Source of the DNA: Erwinia sp. OLFS4 | GTDB lineage: Bacteria > Pseudomonadota > Gammaproteobacteria > Enterobacterales > Enterobacteriaceae | Direction: 5' to 3' | NCBI RefSeq assembly: GCF_002752165.1 | Contig: NZ_MOMB01000047.1 | Location: 1 to 64,000, forward strand | DNA: 64,000 nucleotides | Part shown: in pieces, positions 21,140-30,278 of the stretch | Layout of the letters: each line of letters begins with the position of its first letter | Position numbering within the stretch: position 1 is the first letter of the stretch | The notes under the pieces: model-generated | What the model was told of the DNA's origin: nothing | The model's input: only the letters and a program-made list of their open reading frames with translations | The model's database searches: none | Made by a program: the position numbers and the translations under genes

Positions 21140-21528
21140 GAGCGCCCTCCCCGCTTTTTCAGACGCAGCGCACCAACCAGCATCAGTGCCCAGCCAATCA
21201 GGAAGCAGGTGCCACCAAACGGGGTGATGTAAACCCAGAAACGCAAATGCGACAGAGTCAGGCAATAAAGGCTGCCACTGAATAAAACGATCCCCAGCGC
21301 CAGAAAAGCACTGCTCCAGTAAAAACAGATATTGGCCCGACGCAGCATAGCCGCAGCCAGCCCCATAATGGCCAGCGTATGAATGGCCTGATATTCCAGC
21401 CCGGTTTTCAGCCAGCCCATCTCGGCCGCGCTCAGGCTATTTCTAAGCACATGGGCGCCGAATGCCCCTATCGCGACAAAAACAAAACCGCTGATAGCAG
21501 CAAAAATCAGCATTGCACGGCTACTCAT
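21136..21528 (-). CDS. ygdD: DUF423 inner-membrane protein YgdD
   Basis: Small membrane protein of unknown function, 130 aa with four predicted TM helices. The DUF423 signatures are GAFGAHVLR near the N-terminus, the YQAIHTLA motif near residue 47, and LFSGSLYCL and [12 protein letters not shown]. It is translationally coupled to rlmM and lies between gcvA and rlmM as in E. coli. Confidence 0.93.
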   Translation of the reverse strand: MSSRAMLIFAAISGFVFVAIGAFGAHVLRNSLSAAEMGWLKTGLEYQAIHTLAIMGLAAAMLRRANICFYWSSAFLALGIVLFSGSLYCLTLSHLRFWVYITPFGGTCFLIGWALMLVGALRLKKRGGRS

Positions 21529-21580
21529 CCCAGGTTCCTCTGATTGTTAACGCACCAGCCGCTGGCACGCAGTAAGACAA

Positions 21581-22498
21581 TTAATGGTCATAACGGAAAC
21601 GAAATTTTTCTTGTTCGCTGGCGGCCTTCGCCAGAATCCACTGACGAAAGGCGGCTATTTTACCCAGTTCTGCCTGACTGTCATGACAAACCAGATAAAA
21701 CGCATTTTTACTGACTAACACATCGTTAAACGGACAGACCAGGCGGCCAGCCTCAATTTCGGTTTGCGCCATCACGTTATTGGCCAGTGCAATTCCCTGA
21801 CCATGAATCGCTGCCTGTAATACCATGGCACTGTGGCTGAAAATCGGGCCCTGCTGGACGTTAATATGCGTCAGTCCCAGCTGGCGCACATATGACTGCC
21901 AGTCACGCCGGGAGGCGTCATGCAATAACGTATGATGATTCAAATCACCGGGCGCTTTCAATGCCGGTTCGCTGGTCAGCAGCTGTGGCGAACAAACCGG
22001 CAGCAGATACTCCGCATAGAGTTTTTCCACCCGCAGACCGGGCCAGTTGCCGCGGCCATAAAAAATAGCCACGTCAACATCGTCCGCCAGTTTCTCTTCG
22101 TCACGGTCCACCGCCTGAATCCGCACATCAATACCCGGATAAGCTGAATTAAAGCTGGAAAGACGCGGCACCAGCCACTGAATAGCAAAACTTGGCAACA
22201 GGCTGACGGTCAGCGCCCCTTTAGCGCTACGCGCCTGCAGCTTGCGGGTTGCATCATTAAGCGCGGAAAAAATTTCTTTAATATCGAGGTAATAACTTTG
22301 CCCCTCTTCCGTCAGCAGCAAAGAGCGATTACGGCGACGGAACAATTTCAGACCGAGAAAATCTTCAAGTGATTTTATTTGATGACTGACGGCTGCCTGG
22401 GTCACAAACAGCTCTTCGGCAGCTTTGGTGAAGCTCAGATGCCTGGCCGCTGCATCAAAAACCCGCAGGGCATTCAGTGGCGGTAAACGTTTTGACAT
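21581..22498 (-). CDS. gcvA: LysR-type regulator GcvA
   Basis: DNA-binding regulator of the glycine cleavage genes (gcvTHP) and activator of the sRNA gene gcvB. 305 aa, same as E. coli. HTH near residues 20-40 (SFTKAAEELFVTQAAVSHQI), followed by a LysR substrate-binding domain; glycine sensing also involves GcvR, not in the window. It is divergent from gcvB with 129 bp between gcvA ATG and gcvB start, so both promoters share this region. Confidence 0.96.
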   Translation of the reverse strand: MSKRLPPLNALRVFDAAARHLSFTKAAEELFVTQAAVSHQIKSLEDFLGLKLFRRRNRSLLLTEEGQSYYLDIKEIFSALNDATRKLQARSAKGALTVSLLPSFAIQWLVPRLSSFNSAYPGIDVRIQAVDRDEEKLADDVDVAIFYGRGNWPGLRVEKLYAEYLLPVCSPQLLTSEPALKAPGDLNHHTLLHDASRRDWQSYVRQLGLTHINVQQGPIFSHSAMVLQAAIHGQGIALANNVMAQTEIEAGRLVCPFNDVLVSKNAFYLVCHDSQAELGKIAAFRQWILAKAASEQEKFRFRYDH

Positions 22499-22592
22499 GA
22501 TTCCAGGCTATCCGCAATGACATAAACAGTCACGACTCTATCGAAAGAGTTACGTATTAGATTTTTTTATCCGAGACATTATAAATTGTCCG

Positions 22593-22621
22593 TTGAGGAA
22601 CTACCAGCAAATCCCTATAGT
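22593..22621 (+). promoter_or_regulatory. Promoter of gcvB
   Basis: TTGAGG (22593-22598), a 17-bp spacer and TATAGT (22616-22621). The conserved first base of GcvB lies 7 bases after the -10 element, at 22628. This fits a sigma-70 promoter activated by GcvA. Confidence 0.8.
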
Positions 22622-22627
22622 TGCCGC

Positions 22628-22820
22628 ACTTCCCGAGCCGGAACGAAAAGCAGGTTAAGATTTTGCGAGGAATCGTAGCGTGTTAGCAGGCTTTTGGCTT
22701 GTGGTCGTGATGTTGTGTTTGCAATTTGATCTGACCTTTTTTCAGATCGTACTTAATTCCTGTAGATTTACCCTGTCTGTCCAAAATTTTAATAGCACCG
22801 CAAATGCGGTGCTTTTTTTT
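22628..22820 (+). ncRNA. gcvB: GcvB small RNA
   Basis: Hfq-dependent sRNA that represses many amino-acid and peptide transport mRNAs. It starts with ACTTCCCGAGCCGGAACGAA, nearly identical to the E. coli 5' end. A G/U-rich R1 segment (tggtcgtgatgttgtgtttg, about 22702-22721) and the R2 segment TTACCCTGTCTGTCC are present. It ends with AGCACCGCA-aat-TGCGGTGCT and eight T. It is divergent from gcvA, as expected. Length is about 193 nt against about 205 in E. coli; R1 lacks about 8 bases and the hairpin between R1 and R2 differs (gatctga/tcagatc). Confidence 0.93.
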
Positions 22821-22836
22821 GCACTACCCCAGCGGG

Positions 22837-23061
22837 TTACTGATCCAGCTCAACCATCTCTTTTACGTCTGAACGGTTGATTTGCTGTTTAACCCCGTTG
22901 GCGTCTTTATACTTGATCAATCCGGTTTCATCATCCACGGTTGGCTTACCGTTGGCAACGATAGTGCGTCCGTCATTTGTGTGCATCACATAGTTGCTTG
23001 AACAGGCAGCAAGCGTAAAAACCATGGCCGTGGTGGCCAGCAAAGCCGCTAATTTTTTCAT
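22837..23061 (-). CDS. ygdI: Lipoprotein YgdI (DUF903)
   Basis: Small lipoprotein of 74 aa. The start MKKLAALL at 23061 follows AAGGAGATGAG. Signal peptide with lipobox LAAC and Ser +2, so outer-membrane sorting is likely. The SH3-like DUF903 domain is YVMHTNDGRTIVANGKP...QQINRSDVKEM. Function unknown. A paralogue, ygdR, lies at 62283-62498. It is convergent with gcvB. Confidence 0.93.
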   Translation of the reverse strand: MKKLAALLATTAMVFTLAACSSNYVMHTNDGRTIVANGKPTVDDETGLIKYKDANGVKQQINRSDVKEMVELDQ

Positions 23062-23280
23062 TTTCTCATCTCCTTGCAGATAGTAATGCAATAAACTTCC
23101 ACGCTTGCCACTCGTCTAATCATCAGAAAAATCACCTGGCAAAGTGGCAGTTACATGCGGGTAATAGTTTAAACCTTGCATGTTCTAGCATAACTCGCTT
23201 TGCTGGCTTTGCCAGCTAACCAGGTTAAAATCAGCCTGGTCCTAAAAATGTTACCACCGCCAACCAACCAAAGAGGCGCC

Positions 23281-24489
23281 ATGCAAACGTTTCACCCTGC
23301 AGATTTTCGTCAGCAGTTCCCTGCCCTGCAGGATGCAGGGGTCTATCTTGATAGCGCTGCGACAACCTTAAAACCCCGGTGTCTGATTGATGCCAGCGCC
23401 CGCTTTTATTCCCTCAGCGCCGGGACGGTTCATCGCAGCCATTACGCAGCGGCCCAGGCTCTTACTGCCCGTTACGAACGGGCAAGAGAACAGGTGGCCC
23501 GCTGGATTAACGCCGCGCATTCTCACCAGATTATCTGGACGCGCGGCACCACCGAAGCCATCAATCTGGTGGCACAGAGCTGGTTGCGACCACGATTAAA
23601 AGCAGGTGATGAAATCGTGGTGTCGGAAGCGGAACACCACGCAAATCTGGTGCCCTGGCTCATGCTGGCACAGAGTCAGGGTGCGCGCCTGGTGAAATTA
23701 CCGCTGGGTAGCGACCGGCTGCCTGACCTGACACAGCTGCCACAGCGACTTAACAGCAAAACACGCCTGCTGGCATTAGGGCAGATGTCCAATGTTACCG
23801 GCGGGTGTCCGGCGCTGGCGCAGGCAATTGACCTGGCGCATCAGGTCGGTGCCCGCGTGATGATTGATGGGGCCCAGGGCATTGTCCATCACCTCACCGA
23901 CGTTCAGGCACTGGATATCGATTTCTATGCGTTTTCCGGCCACAAATTCTATGGACCAATGGGCACCGGGGTGCTGTATGGCAAACCGGAACTGCTGGAC
24001 GCGATGTCTCCCTGGCATGGCGGTGGCAAAATGCTCACGCAGGTGGATTTTGATGGCTTCACCCCCCAACCCGTTCCATGGCGTTTTGAAGCGGGTACGC
24101 CGAACGTTGCCGGCGTGATTGGCCTGAGCGTCATATTTGACTGGCTGGCAGAAATTGATATGGTGGCGGCTGAACGCTGGAGCTGCCAGCTGGCGGACAG
24201 CGCTGAACAGCAGCTGGCCTCACTGCCCGGCTTTCGCAGCTTTCGTAGCGGCAATACCAGCCTGCTGTCGTTTGAACTCGCCGGACTGCACCACCAGGAT
24301 GTCGTCACGTTGCTGGCAGAAAACAGCATTGCGCTGCGTGCCGGACAGCACTGTGCTCAACCGCTGATGCAGGCGCTTGGCGTTAGCGGGACCCTGCGGG
24401 CATCGTTTGCACCTTATAATAACCAGCAGGACGTCACAGCACTGGTCGACGCTTTGCGTCTGGCAGTCAGACTGCTGGGAGAGGCCTGA
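23281..24489 (+). CDS. csdA: Cysteine desulfurase CsdA
   Basis: PLP enzyme that removes sulfur (or selenium) from cysteine as an enzyme-bound persulfide and passes it to CsdE; linked to tcdA-dependent tRNA modification. 402 aa from ATG 23281 (E. coli 401). PLP-binding Lys222 in FSGHKFYGP and persulfide Cys358 in RAGQHCAQP are present; class V aminotransferase fold throughout. Its TGA overlaps the csdE ATG by one base. Confidence 0.96.
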   Translation: MQTFHPADFRQQFPALQDAGVYLDSAATTLKPRCLIDASARFYSLSAGTVHRSHYAAAQALTARYERAREQVARWINAAHSHQIIWTRGTTEAINLVAQSWLRPRLKAGDEIVVSEAEHHANLVPWLMLAQSQGARLVKLPLGSDRLPDLTQLPQRLNSKTRLLALGQMSNVTGGCPALAQAIDLAHQVGARVMIDGAQGIVHHLTDVQALDIDFYAFSGHKFYGPMGTGVLYGKPELLDAMSPWHGGGKMLTQVDFDGFTPQPVPWRFEAGTPNVAGVIGLSVIFDWLAEIDMVAAERWSCQLADSAEQQLASLPGFRSFRSGNTSLLSFELAGLHHQDVVTLLAENSIALRAGQHCAQPLMQALGVSGTLRASFAPYNNQQDVTALVDALRLAVRLLGEA

Positions 24490-24932
24490 TGAATAAAATC
24501 CTACTGGCACCACATCCATTTGGTACACAGATCACCGCCGGAGCACTGCAAGATCAGTTCAGCGCTTTTCAGCACTGGGAAGATCGTTACCGTCAGCTGA
24601 TTTTACTCGGTAAGCAGCTGCCGGCGCTGGATGAGGCACTGAAACAGCCCGCTATTGAACTTGCGGGCTGTGAGAACCGCGTCTGGCTGGGCTGGCAGCA
24701 AACTGATAATGGCACACTGCATTTTTACGGCGACAGTGAAGGACGTATCGTGCGTGGACTGCTGGCGGTGCTGCTGACCGCTATTGAAGGCCAGCAGCCA
24801 GACACCCTGCGCCGCAGCGATCCGCTGGCACTGTTTGCCCGGCTGGGATTAAGTCAGCAACTGAGCGCGTCGCGCAGTGCAGGACTGAACGCACTGGCGG
24901 ATGCCGTCAGGCGTGCAGCCGACCCGCGCTGA
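24489..24932 (+). CDS. csdE: Sulfur acceptor protein CsdE
   Basis: SufE-like acceptor that takes persulfide sulfur from CsdA and binds TcdA. 147 aa (E. coli 147). Acceptor Cys61 is in [10 protein letters not shown], followed by the family stretch [18 protein letters not shown]. Coupled to csdA by a one-base overlap. The stop abuts that of tcdA, which is convergent. Confidence 0.95.
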   Translation: MNKILLAPHPFGTQITAGALQDQFSAFQHWEDRYRQLILLGKQLPALDEALKQPAIELAGCENRVWLGWQQTDNGTLHFYGDSEGRIVRGLLAVLLTAIEGQQPDTLRRSDPLALFARLGLSQQLSASRSAGLNALADAVRRAADPR

Positions 24933-25748
24933 TCACGCCGGCGGCACCTGCATCCTGCCGGCTTTCGCCTGTAACTTTTTCAGCAAATGCGACACCGCAA
25001 CAAAAGCAAACGTTGCGGTAACCATCACCGCCGCGCCGAAGCCGGATTCACAATCCATTTTCTTTACGCCCTCCGCCGTAGCCCGGGAAGCACACACGCT
25101 GCCGTCTGCCTGCGGATACCGCAGGGCTTCGCTGGAAAAAACACAATCTATCCCCAGCCGGCCCTTACTGTTTTTTCTGACGCCGTAGTGCTGTTTCAGC
25201 CTTTCACGCAGTTTCGCGGCCAGCGGGTCCTGTATCGTTTTTGCCAGATCGGCCACCTGAATCTGAGTCGGGTCGATTTGACCTCCGGCTGCACCAACAG
25301 TAATTAACGGGATTTTATTCCGTCGGCACCAGGCAATCAGCGCGGCTTTCGGCCGCACGCTATCAATGGCATCAATCACATAATCAAAGCCACCAGCCAT
25401 CATGGCGGCGGTGTTGTCGGGCGTAATGAAATCGTCGATGCCGGTCACCCGGCACTCTGGGTTAATTGCCAGCAGACGTTCAGCCATAACGGCAACTTTC
25501 GATTTACCAATATTCTCTTTCAGCGCATGAATCTGGCGATTGGTATTCGTCATGCACACGTCATCCAGGTCGATCAGCGTAATGGCACCAATGCCGGTAC
25601 GAGCCAGCGCTTCAGCAGCCCAGCTGCCGACGCCGCCAATTCCCACCACGCAGATATGCGCCCCGGCAAACAGCCTGAGCGCCGGCTGACCGTACAATCG
25701 GGCGATCCCGCCAAAGCGTTGCAGCCAGGCGTCGGAAAGCAAAATCAT
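24933..25748 (-). CDS. tcdA: tRNA threonylcarbamoyladenosine dehydratase TcdA
   Basis: E1-like ATP-dependent enzyme that converts t6A37 of tRNA to its cyclic form ct6A. Start MILLSDAWLQRFGG at 25748 with GAGGTAG upstream gives 271 aa (E. coli 268). Nucleotide-binding VVGIGGVGSWAAEAL, the Asp-Asn-Arg-Gln adenylation segment TNTNRQIHAL, and AIDSVRPKAAL are visible. C-terminal hydrophobic helix FGAAVMVTATFAFVAV. CsdA-CsdE function with it. It follows mltA on the same strand by 60 bp. Confidence 0.95.
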   Translation of the reverse strand: MILLSDAWLQRFGGIARLYGQPALRLFAGAHICVVGIGGVGSWAAEALARTGIGAITLIDLDDVCMTNTNRQIHALKENIGKSKVAVMAERLLAINPECRVTGIDDFITPDNTAAMMAGGFDYVIDAIDSVRPKAALIAWCRRNKIPLITVGAAGGQIDPTQIQVADLAKTIQDPLAAKLRERLKQHYGVRKNSKGRLGIDCVFSSEALRYPQADGSVCASRATAEGVKKMDCESGFGAAVMVTATFAFVAVSHLLKKLQAKAGRMQVPPA

Positions 25749-25808
25749 GACTACCTCGAAAAACAAAAGGATATAAGGCGCAGCACGAAGCCACGCCATT
25801 GTTAGCGC

Positions 25809-26933
25809 TTAACCCCGGCCGTTAGCCACCGTGAGGTTCTGGGTGAATAAACCAGAACCTGGCGCCGCACGCAGCAGCCAAACCCGTCCATAATGATTAT
25901 ACCAACCGGCAAGATGGGCCGCCTGCTGGCCGATGCCCTGATAAATATCAAAATGCTGGCCTTTAATCGCACCGCCAACGTCCAGTGAAACCATCACGCG
26001 CATTTCATATTTGCCGCTGAATTTTCCCTTGTCGTCGAGCAAAGGAATCTCAGCCAGCAGCGCGGTACCCGGCGGGATCAGCGCCCGATCTGCCGCCACC
26101 GATGCTTTCGCCACCAGCGGCACCGCACTGGCACCGCGTACCGGCGTAAAGGGTTCCGGCTTGAAAAAAACAAAAGACGCATTTTGTTCCAGCAGTTCAC
26201 GAACTTCCGCCTCAGAATGGCGCTCGCCCCAGTCACGGATCGCCTGCATCGACATATCTTCGCGTTTGACTTCTCCACGATCGATCAACACCTTGCCAAT
26301 ACTGCGATAACTATGACCATTTTTACCGCCATAGCCAAAGAAGGTCAGCGGTCTGCCATCACCATAATCGACATAACCGCTCCCCTGCACGTCCATAATA
26401 AAATTATCCATCAATGAGTTGCTGTAAGCGACGACATACTTGTCGCTCAGCGCACCGCGGTAAATTTCTGCCCGGCTTGGCAGCCGACGGTTATGTTTTG
26501 CTGGCATGCGGTAAAGCGGATACTGAAACTCGCCCTGACGCGTATAGCGCGCTTGTATCACCGGGGTGTAGTAGCCGGTGAACTGGACGTTACCATAATT
26601 ATCCATCCCCTCCATCTGGAAGGCGTTGAGACCATACTGACTTAGCTGACGGGTATCACCACCGGCCATCAGCCAGCTTTTAATCGCGCTATAAGTGGCC
26701 TGCTGACGGTTATACATGGAAGGAGAAGCATACTGAATCTCAACCAGCTGATCGGAAAAGTCTCTTGCATTAACCGGACTACCTTTTGCATTCGGCTGAT
26801 TCACCAGAGCAAAAGGCTGGTCGAGTTTACCATCAATATATTGCTGGCCGCGATCGGTTGGCCTGGAAGAGCAGGCCGCCAGCAATATGGCAAGTATCAC
26901 TATCAGATAATATTTAATGGCCAATCCTTTCAT
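25809..26933 (-). CDS. mltA: Membrane-bound lytic murein transglycosylase A
   Basis: Outer-membrane lipoprotein that cleaves the MurNAc-GlcNAc glycosidic bond, forming 1,6-anhydro ends during peptidoglycan turnover. 374 aa (E. coli 365). Signal peptide with lipobox LLAAC followed by Ser-Ser. MltA domain: GYYTPVIQARYTRQGEFQYP, then the 3D domain with catalytic Asp in LDVGGAIKGQHFDIYQGIG. The gene is divergent from the initiator tRNA genes. Confidence 0.96.
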   Translation of the reverse strand: MKGLAIKYYLIVILAILLAACSSRPTDRGQQYIDGKLDQPFALVNQPNAKGSPVNARDFSDQLVEIQYASPSMYNRQQATYSAIKSWLMAGGDTRQLSQYGLNAFQMEGMDNYGNVQFTGYYTPVIQARYTRQGEFQYPLYRMPAKHNRRLPSRAEIYRGALSDKYVVAYSNSLMDNFIMDVQGSGYVDYGDGRPLTFFGYGGKNGHSYRSIGKVLIDRGEVKREDMSMQAIRDWGERHSEAEVRELLEQNASFVFFKPEPFTPVRGASAVPLVAKASVAADRALIPPGTALLAEIPLLDDKGKFSGKYEMRVMVSLDVGGAIKGQHFDIYQGIGQQAAHLAGWYNHYGRVWLLRAAPGSGLFTQNLTVANGRG

Positions 26934-27086
26934 TTACCGCCGCCACCCCATGCTGATTTTCAACGAAAGATAACAAAGGCATCGACAGAAAGAAATGTGG
27001 CAGAGACAGAAAGCCACAGAGTGACCAACGACAAGTGCATAATTGTTCAACAAAGCGACAGTCAGCGATTTCCGGCAAAAAAAGGG

Positions 27087-27114
27087 TTGCATACAATTCA
27101 TGGCAGCGTATAGT
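27087..27114 (+). promoter_or_regulatory. Promoter of the initiator tRNA pair
   Basis: TTGCAT (27087-27092), 16-bp spacer and TATAGT (27109-27114), followed by a GC-rich discriminator GCGC. Such discriminators are typical of stable-RNA promoters under stringent control. The first tRNA begins 13 bp downstream. Confidence 0.75.
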
Positions 27115-27127
27115 GCGCATCCACGGA

Positions 27128-27204
<77 letters not shown>

Positions 27205-27277
27205 ATCAATCGCGATGCACAAACACTTCGCACACCCGGCGCCATGCGCAAACGGGTCACAACAGGCAGTAGACGGA

Positions 27278-27354
<77 letters not shown>

Positions 27355-27365
27355 CATTACATAAC

Positions 27366-27385
27366 ACCCTTTCGGGTTTTTTTTT
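27366..27385 (+). terminator. Terminator of the initiator tRNA transcript
   Basis: ACCC-tttc-GGGT followed by a run of nine T (27377-27385), 11 bp after the second tRNA. The stem is short but the T-tract is long. Confidence 0.7.
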
Positions 27386-27438
27386 ATGCCTGCTGTATGC
27401 CGGTTATCCGGCGTGGTTCTGCTGCAGAGCTGGCAACG

Positions 27439-28683
27439 TTAGCGATGACTGGCGAGCACCGCTCCGCTAGCGAAATAGGCCTTGATGCCGGCGAGAATCG
27501 CGCGCGCTACCTGGCGCTGATAGCGTAAAGTCCGCAATTTCCGCTCTTCTTCAACATTACTGATAAACGCCGTTTCTACCAGAATTGACGGAATATCCGG
27601 TGCCTTCAGCACGGCAAATCCGGCCTGATCAATGGTGCGTTTATGTAAATGATTAATCCTGCCCATGCGCGACAACACTTCCTTGCCAAATTTCAGACTG
27701 TCGCTGATGGTCTGGCGTTGCACCATATCAAACATGGCATGATCAAGGTAACGATCGCCACTCTTACTGACACCGCCAATTAAATCCGATTCGTTTTGCG
27801 TATGCGCCAGAAACCGCGCCGCCGCGCTGGTTGCACCGTGGGTAGAGAGCGCAAACACCGATGATCCGCGGGCCGCCCGGCTGGTAAAAGCATCGGCATG
27901 AATGGAAACAAACAGATCGGCCCGCACCCGACGCGCTTTTGCCACCCGCACTTTTAACGGAATAAATACATCATCACTGCGCGTCATGTGCGCCCGCATG
28001 TTCGGTTCTTTATCGATCAGCGCCTTCAGAAAATGTGCCATTTTCAGCACAATATCTTTTTCCCGGGTTTTCATTTTACCGTGTGCGCCCGGATCTTCCC
28101 CGCCATGGCCTGGATCAATCATGATGACAATCGGCCGATCTTTCCCCGCTTTACCCGGCAACGGCGCTTCCGGCGGCTGATCCTGCTCCAGCCTGCCGTT
28201 ATTGTAATCTTCCAGTAACGCCAGCAGCGGATCGTCCGGGATAGGTTTCACCGGATACAGATCCAGCACCAGACGATTTTTAATTCCGGCCACCGGTGCC
28301 AGCGTGAACAGATGCGGTGAGACGTTTTGCTTTAACTCCAGCACCAGTCGCACCGTACTGGTATCAAACTGACCGACACGGGCATTTTTGATATAGGGAT
28401 CGTCACCGCGGACTAATTCACCGACCCCTTTCATCACCTGATTAAGCTGAATATTTTCAATATCTATTACCAGTCTGTCAGGGTTTGTCAGCGCAAACTG
28501 TTTATACTTAAGAGGCGTACTGGACTCAATCGTCACGCGTGAATAGGTAGTAGAAGGCCAGATACGTACTGCCACAACGTGGCTGCCAGCTGCCAGTCCG
28601 ACCTTGCTGACGCTCAGCAACCAGACGGCACCGGCACCTTGTAACAAGCGACGGCGGCTCAGATTAAAATCAGAATGAGACAT
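27439..28683 (-). CDS. amiC: N-acetylmuramoyl-L-alanine amidase AmiC
   Basis: Zinc amidase that splits septal peptidoglycan during daughter-cell separation; activated by NlpD. Start [15 protein letters not shown] at 28683 with GGAG upstream gives 414 aa. Tat signal [10 protein letters not shown] with hydrophobic core precedes an AMIN domain (septal targeting) and an Amidase_3 domain. Zinc/catalytic residues are in [20 protein letters not shown] and VETAFISN. Divergent from argA. Confidence 0.96.
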   Translation of the reverse strand: MSHSDFNLSRRRLLQGAGAVWLLSVSKVGLAAGSHVVAVRIWPSTTYSRVTIESSTPLKYKQFALTNPDRLVIDIENIQLNQVMKGVGELVRGDDPYIKNARVGQFDTSTVRLVLELKQNVSPHLFTLAPVAGIKNRLVLDLYPVKPIPDDPLLALLEDYNNGRLEQDQPPEAPLPGKAGKDRPIVIMIDPGHGGEDPGAHGKMKTREKDIVLKMAHFLKALIDKEPNMRAHMTRSDDVFIPLKVRVAKARRVRADLFVSIHADAFTSRAARGSSVFALSTHGATSAAARFLAHTQNESDLIGGVSKSGDRYLDHAMFDMVQRQTISDSLKFGKEVLSRMGRINHLHKRTIDQAGFAVLKAPDIPSILVETAFISNVEEERKLRTLRYQRQVARAILAGIKAYFASGAVLASHR

Positions 28684-28861
28684 GCAGCTCCGCTTTGCTG
28701 TGTTGTATAAAATTAAGCCAATAAATGTTTTGGGGCAAAACTTTAACCAATCCATCCGTCGGTGTCACCCTAAAAAAAGCGATAAAATGCAACAGATTAG
28801 CACATTTACACAGGTTGACTGTCCTCCGGCGCCGGGATTCCGCTTGCACAGCAACAACAAA

Positions 28862-28896
28862 AGAATAAAAATACATTTTTTACGAATAAAAATGCA
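28862..28896 (+). promoter_or_regulatory. Pair of ArgR operator boxes upstream of argA
   Basis: Two imperfect ARG boxes, AGAATAAAAATACA (28862-28875) and CGAATAAAAATGCA (28883-28896), each resembling TGAATAATTATTCA. Their starts are 21 bp apart, the usual helical spacing for an ArgR hexamer. They lie 16-50 bp before the argA start and so can block its promoter; a TTGCAC element lies at 28844-28849. Confidence 0.7.
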
Positions 28897-28912
28897 CTCA
28901 TGAGGGTTCATC

Positions 28913-30241
28913 GTGAAGGAACGTAGTACAGAGCTGGTCCATGGTTTCCGCCATACCGTCCCCTACGTCAATGCCCACCGGGGTAAAACCTTTGTCATTA
29001 TGCTGGGTGGAGAAGCTATCGAGCATGAAAATTTTGCCAATATTGTCAATGACATAGGTTTAATTCACAGTCTGGGTATCCGTCTGGTGCTGGTGTATGG
29101 CGCCCGCCCGCAGATAGATGCAAACCTGGCCAGTCACGGCCTTGAACCGGTCTATCATAAACATATTCGGGTCACCGATGCCCAGTCGCTGGAACTGGTA
29201 AAACAGGCAGCCGGACGGCTACAGCTGGATATTACCGCCCGGCTATCAATGAGCCTGAGCAACTCGCCACTGCAGGGCGCACATATTGACGTGGTCAGCG
29301 GCAATTTTATTATTGCCCAGCCTCTTGGGGTGGATGATGGCGTCGATTACTGCCACAGCGGCCGCATCCGGCGTATTGACGAAGACGCGATTCACCGCCA
29401 GCTTGATGGCGGAGCCATCGTCCTGCTCGGGCCGGTCGCGGTATCGGTGACCGGCGAAAGCTTTAACCTGACCTCAGAAGAAGTGGCGACCCAGCTGGCG
29501 ATAAAATTACGTGCTGAAAAAATGATTGGTTTCTGCGCCATCCAGGGGGTTAGCAATGCAGAAGGCAACATTGTTTCTGAGCTTTTTCCCAACGATGCGC
29601 AGACTTATCTGGACCAGCGTGAGAACAGTGGCGACTATTTATCCGGCACCGTACGCTTCCTGCGCGGGGCTATCAACGCCTGTCGCAGTGGGGTCCGGCG
29701 TTGCCATCTCATCAGTTACCAGGAAGACGGTGCGCTGGTGCAGGAGCTGTTTTCCCGTGATGGTATCGGCACACAGATTGTCATGGAAAGTGCTGAACGG
29801 ATTCGGCGCGCGACCATTCACGATATTGGTGGCATTCTGGCGCTGATTCGTCCGCTTGAAGAACAGGGCATTCTGGTGCGCCGATCGCGTGAACAGCTGG
29901 AAATGGAGATTGATAAATTCACGATTATCGAACGCGATAACCTGACTATTGGCTGCGCCGCCCTTTACCCTTTTCCCGAAGAGAAAATTGGTGAAATGGC
30001 CTGCGTTGCCGTACACCCGGACTACCGCAGCTCGTCGCGCGGTGAGGCCCTGCTGGAGCGTATCGCGCTACAGGCACGACAACTGGGACTGCAAAAGCTG
30101 TTCGTCCTCACCACCCGCAGTATTCACTGGTTCCAGGAGCGAGGCTTCACGCCGGTTGATATTGAACAGCTACCGGAATCAAAGAAAAAGCTCTATAACT
30201 TCCAGCGTAAATCAAAAGTGCTGATGGCCGATCTCAATTAA
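28913..30241 (+). CDS. argA: N-acetylglutamate synthase ArgA
   Basis: First committed enzyme of arginine synthesis: acetyl-CoA plus glutamate to N-acetylglutamate, feedback-inhibited by arginine. 442 aa (E. coli 443). Start is GTG at 28913 ([14 protein letters not shown]). The N-terminal amino-acid-kinase-like domain ([28 protein letters not shown]) precedes a C-terminal GNAT domain ([18 protein letters not shown]). It is regulated at the ArgR boxes just upstream and is convergent with recD. Confidence 0.97.
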   Translation: MKERSTELVHGFRHTVPYVNAHRGKTFVIMLGGEAIEHENFANIVNDIGLIHSLGIRLVLVYGARPQIDANLASHGLEPVYHKHIRVTDAQSLELVKQAAGRLQLDITARLSMSLSNSPLQGAHIDVVSGNFIIAQPLGVDDGVDYCHSGRIRRIDEDAIHRQLDGGAIVLLGPVAVSVTGESFNLTSEEVATQLAIKLRAEKMIGFCAIQGVSNAEGNIVSELFPNDAQTYLDQRENSGDYLSGTVRFLRGAINACRSGVRRCHLISYQEDGALVQELFSRDGIGTQIVMESAERIRRATIHDIGGILALIRPLEEQGILVRRSREQLEMEIDKFTIIERDNLTIGCAALYPFPEEKIGEMACVAVHPDYRSSSRGEALLERIALQARQLGLQKLFVLTTRSIHWFQERGFTPVDIEQLPESKKKLYNFQRKSKVLMADLN

Positions 30242-30246
30242 CCGCC

Positions 30247-30276
30247 GGCGGGCCGTGCCTTAGCCGACGGCCCGCC
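30247..30276. terminator. GC-rich hairpin between argA and recD
   Basis: Perfect 10-bp stem (ggcgggccgt, 30247-30256; acggcccgcc, 30267-30276) with a 10-base loop fills the 37-bp gap between the convergent argA and recD stops. There is no T-tract on either strand, so it may be a pause, Rho-assisted or mRNA-stabilising structure acting in both directions. Confidence 0.5.
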
Positions 30277-30278
30277 GC

